Assembly (NCBI GenBank): GCA_017543335.1
Contig: JAFYGE010000057.1
Coordinates: forward strand, 1 to 55,541
Source: Ruminococcus sp.
GTDB taxonomy: Bacteria > Bacillota > Clostridia > Oscillospirales > Ruminococcaceae
Direction: 5' to 3'
DNA: 55,541 bases
Part shown: positions 43,425 to 49,425 of the stretch, one piece after another
How the letters are laid out: each line of letters begins with the position of its first letter
Numbering within the stretch: the stretch's first letter is position 1
The notes under the pieces: model-generated
The model's database searches: none
Told to the model about the DNA's origin: nothing
What the model saw: only the letters and a program-made list of their open reading frames with translations
Position numbers and translations under genes: made by a program

Positions 43425-43898
43425 TTAAAGCAAGTTATTTATTTTTTCATCGAGTTTTTCCGGCTTTACTGTCGGAGCAAAGCGTTCGATGATATTTCCG
43501 TCTTTGTCAACGAGGAACTTTGTGAAATTCCATTTTATATTATCTCCGAGCAGTCCGCCTTTCTGTTTTTTCAAAAAAGTGTACAGCGGAGCTTCGTTTT
43601 TACCGTTTACTTCTATTTTAGCGAACTGTCTGAATGTCACACCGTATCTTGACTGGCAGAAGTCGACTATTTCTTCTTCTGTTCCGGGAGCTTGTCCGGC
43701 GAATTGGTTGCATGGAAAATCCAGAATCTCGAAGCCTTTTTCCTTATATTTTTCATACAGATCCTGAAGTCCCTCATACTGAGGAGTAAATCCGCAGCCA
43801 GTGGCAGTATTTACTATAAGAAGAACTTTTCCTCTGTACTCTGAAAGATAGACCATATTGCCCTTAGCATCTTTTACACTGAAATCATAAATATTCAT
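43425..43898 (-). CDS. Glutathione peroxidase family thiol peroxidase
   Basis: A 157-residue peroxidase of the GPx family. The catalytic tetrad is visible: Cys in VNTATGCGFT, Gln in FPCNQFAGQ, Trp and Asn in IKWNFTKFLVD. In Clostridia such cysteine enzymes usually use thioredoxin and reduce lipid or organic peroxides. AAGGAGG is placed for ATG 43898; upstream in-frame codons lie in the promoter. First gene of the OhrR-controlled operon. Confidence 0.9.
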   Translation of the reverse strand: MNIYDFSVKDAKGNMVYLSEYRGKVLLIVNTATGCGFTPQYEGLQDLYEKYKEKGFEILDFPCNQFAGQAPGTEEEIVDFCQSRYGVTFRQFAKIEVNGKNEAPLYTFLKKQKGGLLGDNIKWNFTKFLVDKDGNIIERFAPTVKPEKLDEKINNLL

Positions 43899-43925
43899 AT
43901 GTTTGACCTCCTTAGTATTATGAAG

Positions 43926-43940
43926 CTCAATTCGATTGAG
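43926..43940. promoter_or_regulatory. Candidate OhrR operator
   Basis: CTCAATTCGATTGAG, a perfect inverted repeat (6-bp arms, 3-nt centre), placed just downstream of the -10 box of the gpx promoter, so bound repressor would block initiation. A related half-site AATTGAG lies within the promoter spacer at 43964-43970. Confidence 0.65.
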
Positions 43941-43949
43941 TTCAATTAA

Positions 43950-43978
43950 ATTATACACTATGAAATTGAGTTTGTCAA
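43950..43978 (-). promoter_or_regulatory. Perfect consensus promoter of the gpx - TSCPD - ohrR operon
   Basis: On the minus strand, TTGACA (43978-43973), 17 nt, TATAAT (43955-43950). Confidence 0.9.
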
Positions 43979-44075
43979 GAGGTTTTTAAAAATTTTTTTG
44001 AGTCCGTCAAAGCAAAATCACCAAAAAACACTTTTGTTAACGATAGTATTTCGTTGCCGTGATTTTAATAATGTC

Positions 44076-44105
44076 TTGAAATAGTTATGGGAAATATGTT
44101 AGAAT
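44076..44105 (+). promoter_or_regulatory. Likely promoter of the acidic lipoprotein gene
   Basis: TTGAAA (44076-44081), 18 nt, TAGAAT (44100-44105) with TG upstream. It leaves a leader of about 80 nt. Confidence 0.55.
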
Positions 44106-44191
44106 AAAAGTGTTGTTATAATACTGCTCTTCCTGTACGACTTTTGTATTTACGGAGGGTCAGTGTAACTTATTAAAAAGGAGTATTTTTT

Positions 44192-44836
44192 ATGAAAAAG
44201 CTTATAAGTTTATCAGCAGCTCTTATGCTTGGTATATGTGCATTTGCAAGCTGCGGCAAGGACGACAGCAGCAGTGAATGCAGTGAGAGCAGCAAGGGAA
44301 GTAATTTAACAGGTAAGTGGGAAGTTACTAAGTATGTTATGGATGATAAGGAAGAAACTACATTATCTAAAGATGTACCGATAGCTGTAGGTCTTCAGTT
44401 TGAGCTTAAAGAAGACGGAAAAGCTATAGGCTGGAACCCTGTTGATAACGTTGAAGAGGAAATGGTTGCTAAGTGGACTGTTGACGGCGATAAGCTTACA
44501 TTAAGTGAGTATGTTGAAGAAGATGAAGACAAGGATAGTGATTCTGAGTCTGAAGACAAGGAAGACAACACTGAGGCTGCAACTGAAGAAGATGAGAACA
44601 AGGAAGACAGCACTGAGGCTACAACCGGAGAAGATGCTGACATGGTATTAGAGATAAAAGACGGAAAGCTTTGCTATAATGAAGAGGCTGATGGACATAA
44701 ACTCTATTTTGAGCTTTCAAAGGTAGATTCATATACAGTTGTTGATTTTGAAAAGCTCTATGGTTCTGATTCAGAGGATGAAGAGGACGAAGATGCTGAA
44801 ATAACAACAGAAGCAGAATCAACAGAAGCAGAATAA
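44192..44836 (+). CDS. Acidic secreted lipoprotein with tandem repeat
   Basis: A 214-residue lipoprotein: signal peptide LISLSAALMLGICAFASC with lipobox ASC (Cys at about 21). A lipocalin-like or DUF-type beta domain follows (TGKWEVTKYVMDDKEE and KEDGKAIGWNP, about 40-110), as in many small Ruminococcus lipoproteins. A very acidic insert at about 110-150 contains a tandem repeat (EDNTEAATEEDENK, then EDSTEATTGEDAD), mirrored in DNA at 44561-44602 and 44603-44641. The tail is again acidic. AAGGAG precedes the ATG. Function unknown; the acidic tracts may bind calcium. Confidence 0.75.
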   Translation: MKKLISLSAALMLGICAFASCGKDDSSSECSESSKGSNLTGKWEVTKYVMDDKEETTLSKDVPIAVGLQFELKEDGKAIGWNPVDNVEEEMVAKWTVDGDKLTLSEYVEEDEDKDSDSESEDKEDNTEAATEEDENKEDSTEATTGEDADMVLEIKDGKLCYNEEADGHKLYFELSKVDSYTVVDFEKLYGSDSEDEEDEDAEITTEAESTEAE

Positions 44837-44840
44837 TTAA

Positions 44841-44876
44841 GGCAATACCGCACAAAGCACGACCTTTGTGCGGTAT
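44841..44876. repeat. Interspersed inverted repeat, copy C, terminator-like
   Basis: Perfect 13-bp stem ATACCGCACAAAG / CTTTGTGCGGTAT (44845-44857 with 44864-44876), preceded by GGCA. Same family as 8806-8851 and 29084-29127. Confidence 0.75.
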
Positions 44877-44885
44877 CACTATAAA

Positions 44886-44920
44886 AACAGCACCTTTGAC
44901 GTTGAGTCAGAGGTGCTGTT
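44886..44920. terminator. Bidirectional terminator between lipoprotein and PAP2 genes
   Basis: A 15-bp stem (44886-44900 with 44906-44920, one G-T pair, loop GTTGA), flanked by AAAA and TTGTTTT. Confidence 0.85.
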
Positions 44921-44924
44921 TGTT

Positions 44925-45602
44925 TTATGTAGTTATTGTATCGCTCTTTTGATAACCGGTTCTTTTATAGTCACTTCCGAAGATAGTTCCGAATATTCCC
45001 TGACAGACTATAAACATCAGTGTAGCTGCGGTCACATCAAGAACTGAATGCTGTTTAAGGAACATAGTTGCAAGGATTATAGATGCTGAAAGAATCAGAC
45101 ATGGGATCTTTACAGCCGGCATAGCTGCTATCTTTCCTTTTGAGCGAAGGAGACTTGCCATTATTGCAAGTGTATTATATACGTGGATGCTTGGCATAAC
45201 ATTGGTCGGAGTATCGGTTGCGTAAAGCTTTTCGACCATTCTGCTGAATATATTGTCACGAGGAAGTGTGTCAGGACGAAGATGAAGGATGTTCGGAAAT
45301 ATAGTTGAAATTATAAGGAATATGGTCATGCCGGATATGAGAACCATACATAGTTCAGCGAATCGTCTTTCGTCGGCGAAGAGCTGATATATGATCCCTG
45401 CTGCAACGAAGATGAACCACAGCAGATAGGGAACTATAAAGAACTCGCAGAATGGTATCATATCATCGAATACACAGTGTATCTCAGTGCAGCGGGAGTA
45501 GTCGGTTTTTTCGACCGCACCAAACCATACAAGGTATACCACCATGTAGATAAGCATGGGAGCTACGATAAAGAGCTTATGCAAGAAAAATTTTTTATTC
45601 AT
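44925..45602 (-). CDS. PAP2 superfamily membrane phosphatase
   Basis: A 225-residue membrane protein with about six helices. It has the PAP2 motifs NVMPSIHVYNTLAIMAS (PSxH) and KQHSVLDVTAATLMF (SxxxD with His), while the first KxxxxxxRP motif is only partly present. Such proteins remove phosphate from lipid phosphates such as undecaprenyl diphosphate or phosphatidic acid, or transfer head groups (inositolphosphotransferase-like). ATG 45602 has GGAG 8 nt upstream and lies after the GT2 stop; longer starts overlap the GT2 gene. Likely paired with that glycosyltransferase in a lipid or glycan step. Confidence 0.8.
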   Translation of the reverse strand: MNKKFFLHKLFIVAPMLIYMVVYLVWFGAVEKTDYSRCTEIHCVFDDMIPFCEFFIVPYLLWFIFVAAGIIYQLFADERRFAELCMVLISGMTIFLIISTIFPNILHLRPDTLPRDNIFSRMVEKLYATDTPTNVMPSIHVYNTLAIMASLLRSKGKIAAMPAVKIPCLILSASIILATMFLKQHSVLDVTAATLMFIVCQGIFGTIFGSDYKRTGYQKSDTITT

Positions 45603-45622
45603 CCATATATCTCCATTCATCA

Positions 45623-46648
45623 TCAGTTGAATTTCCAAATATTCCGGAATATGCTGTAAACTCCGGATGCGATAGAGCGTCCCCATTTTCCGGGGAGGTT
45701 AAGTCCTATACCAAGCACCGATATACGAAGCTTTCTGTATATTCTTCTGTCACGTTCTTTCATGTACTGCCATAGCTCGTCTTTTTTAGCTATATGGTCT
45801 TTAGTACCTGAACGTATCAGCATTATAGAGGATACAGCCGTTATTATTTCAAGATAATTCAGCATATACCTTGCTCTTTTACGGGAAGCTGTTATCCTGT
45901 CATAATTTTCAGAGAAAAAGCGGTACATTTCCTTATTAACTCTAATCTGCTGATCTATACGTGAGATCATAACGTCTTCTCTTACGGACTGGTCATCTCT
46001 GCCGATGATATAGTCATAGAAGTCCATATCGAGGTAATACATAGTCCTTACGTAAGGCATAGGTTTGAAGACGAAAAGATTGTCCACATAAAAAGTATTT
46101 TCGGGAAGCACAAGTCTGCATTTACGCAGAAGCTGAGTTCTGTATACTACAGAATGCATCAGTATGTAGCTTCCTTTTAGTGGGATACCGATATCATTCC
46201 AGCCGAAAATGCGGTTTTTAGGGAGAAAACTTCTGTATCGCATTGTAGTTTTTGTGTTTTCATCCTTGTTGTCATAAAAAAAATTGCTTATAAGCAGATC
46301 GAGAGTTTTTCCGGAATATGCATATTTTTTCAGAATTTTCAAAATTTTCAGATATGCAGGTTTTTCAAGTCTGTCATCGCTGTCGACAACTTTGAAGTAC
46401 AGTCCTTTTGCAGCAGCGAGTCCGCTGTTTACAGCTGAACCGTGTCCGCCGTTTGACTTGTGGATAACCCTTATGATTTCCGGATATTTTTTTTGATATT
46501 CCTCTGCTATTTCATAAGTTGAGTCGGTAGAACCGTCGTCAACTATAATGATCTCGATGTCATTTCCGCCGGGCAGAAGCGAATCGATGCACCTTCTCAT
46601 GTAGTCCTGAGAGTTGTAGCAGGGAACTGCAAAACTGATCAATTTCAT
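45623..46648 (-). CDS. GT2 family glycosyltransferase
   Basis: A 341-residue GT-A enzyme: ISFAVPCYNSQDYMRRCIDS, EIIIVDDGSTDSTYEIAEEY, NGGHGSAVNSGLAAAKGLYF and the metal motif VVDSDDRL. A basic C-terminus follows without clear membrane helices. It shares its design with the GT2 at 19882 (same NGGxGSxVN block), so the two may act on related acceptors. Its own consensus-like promoter lies upstream at 46702-46730. It precedes the PAP2 gene in an apparent two-gene operon; the acceptor lipid or polymer is unknown. Confidence 0.85.
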   Translation of the reverse strand: MKLISFAVPCYNSQDYMRRCIDSLLPGGNDIEIIIVDDGSTDSTYEIAEEYQKKYPEIIRVIHKSNGGHGSAVNSGLAAAKGLYFKVVDSDDRLEKPAYLKILKILKKYAYSGKTLDLLISNFFYDNKDENTKTTMRYRSFLPKNRIFGWNDIGIPLKGSYILMHSVVYRTQLLRKCRLVLPENTFYVDNLFVFKPMPYVRTMYYLDMDFYDYIIGRDDQSVREDVMISRIDQQIRVNKEMYRFFSENYDRITASRKRARYMLNYLEIITAVSSIMLIRSGTKDHIAKKDELWQYMKERDRRIYRKLRISVLGIGLNLPGKWGRSIASGVYSIFRNIWKFN

Positions 46649-46701
46649 TTATATTTGTTCCTTTTGCCGGCTATTCCGGCTGTTTATTCTATACATGACA
46701 T

Positions 46702-46730
46702 ATTATAACACATTGTATAGCAAAGGTCAA
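46702..46730 (-). promoter_or_regulatory. Promoter of the GT2 - PAP2 operon
   Basis: On the minus strand, TTGACC (46730-46725), 17 nt, TATAAT (46707-46702) with TG upstream (extended -10). Confidence 0.8.
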
Positions 46731-46909
46731 GTGTGAAAATGACCATATAAAGGCGATAGGTTGGTACAGGTCGATTGTTTATATTTAACAGAACGGTGAT
46801 GTATGCAGGTATCTGGAGCACTCTCCGGTGCAGTTTTCTCTTTCTGCTCAGCCTCGGACTTCTTGCCCTTGTCTTTCTCATCTTCGGGAGTCTTGTTCTC
46901 GTTGTCCAT
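46727..46909 (-). pseudogene. Fragment resembling the start of a phage scaffold protein
   Basis: A frame starting MDNENKTPEDEKDKGKKSEA, highly charged for about 34 residues, then an abrupt change to unrelated sequence and a stop. AGTGAGG lies 7 nt before the ATG. Such charged openings are typical of phage scaffolding (DUF4355-like) proteins, and its place after a minor-head-type remnant fits. I read it as the 5' stub of a deleted gene; it could also be spurious. Confidence 0.35.
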
Positions 46910-46981
46910 GTTCATTCCTCACTTTCATCGGGATATAAAAATAGCACTTGCGAGGGACATTTGTGTCCTTAGCAAATGCTT

Positions 46982-47098
46982 TTATTCTTTAAACAGGCTT
47001 TCACCTGATTCAGAAACTATATTCAAAAAGTCTTGAAGCATATTCTTGACTTCAATGCCTTCTTCGTCAGCTCCATTGTAAATCACTTCATATTCCAT
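46982..47098 (-). CDS. 38-residue ORF downstream of the RNA candidate
   Basis: A short frame starting MEYEVIYNGADEEGIEVKN and ending GESLFKE. It is acidic and helical, with an excellent AAGGAGGTGAGG site before the ATG. It follows the folded RNA and terminator at 47131-47273 by about 30 nt, so it is the first gene that this leader could control. I recognise no family. It may be a small phage-derived protein left between the minor-head and scaffold fragments. Confidence 0.5.
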   Translation of the reverse strand: MEYEVIYNGADEEGIEVKNMLQDFLNIVSESGESLFKE

Positions 47099-47130
47099 TC
47101 TCCTCACCTCCTTCAAATGGGTATAAGAAA

Positions 47131-47273
47131 ACCGCTCCGATTACTCGAAGCGGTAGTCGAAAGAGTGGCTATCAGGCAGGCGTCCCATTCTCCTGCATCT
47201 CTCAGGTATAAACCTTGTCAAGCCAGCGGCGTGTGGACGGGGACGAAATCTTCCACCTCTGATACCCACTCTT
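47131..47273 (-). ncRNA. Structured leader RNA candidate with intrinsic terminator
   Basis: Read on the minus strand, a 14-bp closing helix is formed by 47273-47266 with 47168-47161 and, after one mismatch, 47264-47259 with 47175-47170. Inside are at least three local hairpins: GTGGA/TCCAC, AGGT/ACCT and GCAGG/CCTGC. About 6 nt after the closing helix comes a terminator hairpin (10-bp stem, 47154-47145 with 47140-47131, loop GTAA) followed by TTTTCTT, then the ribosome site of the 38-residue ORF. This aptamer-terminator-ORF order is that of a riboswitch or attenuator. It does not match any known class I can recall. Confidence 0.55.
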
Positions 47274-47296
47274 ATCTTACCTATATTATATCACAA

Positions 47297-47872
47297 TTAT
47301 TCGGATTTGTAAAGTATTTTTTTATTTTTTATAAGACGTTCCCATTCTTTTTCATTTATTTTCATAAACGTTATTATAGAGTTTTTAAAATCAGCATTAT
47401 CCGATGAAGTAACAAGTCTTAAAATAGTTTTAAATGGTATTCCTTTTTCTTCAAACGATTTTAGAATTAATGCTGTATTTGGCTTATTCGCTTCAATAAT
47501 AAACTCGGGAGCTTCGACTATTTCTTTCATATACTTGAAGTATTTTTCATAATCATTAGGATGTCGTTCCTTTATGTGCTGAATTCGTTCATCTGTAATA
47601 ATTACTTCATCTGTCAATATATCATCAGTAACGCATTTATAAACATCAATATCTATCTTTCCTACTTTATGCACATCTGTTTCCGCCGTTTCTTCTGTTT
47701 TTTCTTCAATTATACCACTTTTTTCTGAAATGTCAACATTTTCAGCCTGCGGAACAGGCTTTTCGACCTCGCCCTCATACACAGCAGTTCTGCCGTAGTC
47801 AGGTTTCAGAACAGTCTCGCCGTACTCTGTATTGACCTTGTCAACGAAGTCTTCGAGCTCCTTCTGAGTCTG
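47297..47872 (-). pseudogene. Phage-type protein remnant with PBECR nuclease-like C-terminus
   Basis: The open frame (after a TGA at 47875-47873) reads QTQKELEDFVDKVNTEYGET, a variable charged region, then a domain of about 110 residues: DEVIITDERIQHIKERHPND, EAPEFIIEANKPN, ILRLVTSSDNADFKNSIITF, ERLIKNKKILYKSE. This resembles the phage Barnase-EndoU-ColicinE5/D-RelE-like nuclease domains often fused to phage minor head proteins. No good ribosome site or start exists at the 5' end (only a GTG at 47782), so it is a truncated fragment. An intact stand-alone toxin is a less likely reading. Confidence 0.5.
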
Positions 47873-47882
47873 TCAAAAACTA

Positions 47883-47911
47883 TTGCAATTTAGATAAAAA
47901 CGTGATATAAT
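47883..47911 (+). promoter_or_regulatory. Promoter of the MIF-like gene
   Basis: TTGCAA (47883-47888), 17 nt, TATAAT (47906-47911) with TG one base upstream (extended -10). Confidence 0.75.
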
Positions 47912-47938
47912 TAAGAAAAAATTCAAGGAGGTCATTTT

Positions 47939-48280
47939 ATGCCATTCATCGACATCAAAACAAACGTACCTGTTTCACCAGATAAGCAGGAAGCAATAAA
48001 AACTGCTATGGGACTTGCAATAACTGATATTCCAGGAAAGTCCGAGAGCTGGCTTATGGTAGGAATACAGCCGGAATACGCTCTTTGGTTCAAAGGGGAC
48101 AAAGCACCTGCCGCAATGGTAGAGGTAAGCATATTCGGCAAAGCTTCTGACAATGCACTTGTAACTCTTACAAGCCACATAACAGGCACTCTTACAGATA
48201 AGCTTGGTATCTCATCAGACAGGATATACGTGAAGTATACAAGTACTGACCAGTGGGGCTGGAACGGTTCAAACTTCTGA
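47939..48280 (+). CDS. MIF/tautomerase superfamily protein
   Basis: A 113-residue homologue of macrophage migration inhibitory factor, with the catalytic proline as residue 2 (MPFIDIKTNVPVSPDKQEAI). Other family parts are SESWLMVGIQPEYALWFKG, APAAMVEVSIFGKAS and the end DQWGWNGSNF, equal in length to animal MIF (114-115). The family are trimeric tautomerases acting on phenylpyruvate-like enols. AAGGAGG precedes the ATG and a promoter lies upstream. It is 10 nt from a secreted dockerin gene, so the two are co-transcribed, although this protein has no signal peptide. Confidence 0.88.
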   Translation: MPFIDIKTNVPVSPDKQEAIKTAMGLAITDIPGKSESWLMVGIQPEYALWFKGDKAPAAMVEVSIFGKASDNALVTLTSHITGTLTDKLGISSDRIYVKYTSTDQWGWNGSNF

Positions 48281-48290
48281 GGTGTGTAAA

Positions 48291-49370
48291 ATGAAACTAA
48301 AAAAAATATGCAGCATAATTGCTGCCGGAGCTGTTCTTGTATGCCAGCTCGTTCCGTTTTCATCAGCTGCATCTGATACAATAGCACATGATGCTTCAAG
48401 AAATGTTCAAGAGGAGGGAGTCGGAAATCCCTTCAATTATGGAGAGAGGAATACTCCGGCAGATGCGTCGGCAGCTGAAATACGTGCGATAAATCATAAA
48501 ATGTCTGTTCAGGAAGTAAAGTACGCACTTTACAAGGAGATAGATGAACACTGGGACCTTATCTCTGTACGTCTTGGTCAGCCGGAAAGAGAGAAGGTTT
48601 ATGCACTTTTCCTCGGCATCGGCACAAGGGAGTCCACACTTGGCGGAAACGGTGACGGAGCTGATATAGAGACCGCTTTTTCTGAGGGATTCGGAGTAAG
48701 CTCGGCACACGCTTACGGTACTCTCCAGACTGCTGTAACTGCCTTTGCTGACTGTAATCCTCTTTTTATGAAAGAGGACAATGTACCTGAAATGTTTCAG
48801 TACACATTCAATGAGTCTAATTTCTATGATGCAATAATCTCAAATCACATGGGAATAAGAAAGATACTTCATTTTATTGAGATAGGTATAAATCAGGAAG
48901 GACTTAAAGGTTATCAGGTAGTGCGTGGAGCTTTGAAGGGCTTCAATACCGGCTGGTGCGACTATACAGGCGATAATGACGGCTACTATAAGAATTATCC
49001 TGACGAGATAATTGCTCTTGCACACTGGTATTACGATGAGGGACACCTTTATGATAACGTTTTTACATGGACAAATGCTGAGGCTGCCAATAAGTACCGT
49101 GAAGGAAATGCATGGGACTGGTGGGGCGGAGTTGAGCCGAGTATGGCTGAAATAACTCAGACAGAGCCAAAGCCGGAAAAAATTAAAGGCGACATCAATC
49201 TCGATAAAAGTGTATCTATAGCGGATGTGGTAGCATTGCAGAGTTATCTGTTATGCAGATCGGAATTGACATCAGAACAGGCTGAAAATGCTGATCTTGA
49301 TAGTGACGGAAGTGTTGACGGATTCGACATGAGTCTGCTAAGAAGGATAGTCATAAAACAGGGAAAATAA
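48291..49370 (+). CDS. Secreted dockerin protein with lysozyme-like domain
   Basis: A 359-residue secreted protein. Signal peptide IIAAGAVLVCQLVPFSSAAS. The central domain (about 70-270) has FLGIGTRESTLGGNGDG with a candidate catalytic Glu, SSAHAYGTLQTAVTAFADCN, and KGFNTGWCDYTGDNDGYYKN, in the manner of a lysozyme-like or transglycosylase fold; I cannot name the GH family. The C-terminal dockerin has GDINLDKSVSIADVVALQSY and ADLDSDGSVDGFDMSLLRRI. GAGGTG precedes ATG 48291. It may cut a cell-wall or plant glycan while docked on the cellulosome. A terminator follows. Confidence 0.8.
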   Translation: MKLKKICSIIAAGAVLVCQLVPFSSAASDTIAHDASRNVQEEGVGNPFNYGERNTPADASAAEIRAINHKMSVQEVKYALYKEIDEHWDLISVRLGQPEREKVYALFLGIGTRESTLGGNGDGADIETAFSEGFGVSSAHAYGTLQTAVTAFADCNPLFMKEDNVPEMFQYTFNESNFYDAIISNHMGIRKILHFIEIGINQEGLKGYQVVRGALKGFNTGWCDYTGDNDGYYKNYPDEIIALAHWYYDEGHLYDNVFTWTNAEAANKYREGNAWDWWGGVEPSMAEITQTEPKPEKIKGDINLDKSVSIADVVALQSYLLCRSELTSEQAENADLDSDGSVDGFDMSLLRRIVIKQGK

Positions 49371-49390
49371 TTATCTGAAACATATAAATA

Positions 49391-49421
49391 AAAGTCCGGA
49401 AGCTTTGAACTTCCGGACTTT
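49391..49421. terminator. Bidirectional terminator between dockerin and PBP genes
   Basis: A perfect 12-bp stem AAAGTCCGGAAG / CTTCCGGACTTT (49391-49402 with 49410-49421), followed by TTTT. Confidence 0.92.
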
Positions 49422-49425
49422 TTTA

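Noticed and set aside
47131-47273. Known riboswitch (c-di-GMP-I, cobalamin, SAM-I, T-box)
   Set aside because: Short strings such as GGGACGC or CAGGAGA recall some classes, but the conserved cores and helix order do not fit; left as unassigned.
46803-47407. Plus-strand open frames across the phage-like patch
   Set aside because: They overlap the minus-strand RNA candidate and fragments, lack ribosome sites and have low-complexity composition.
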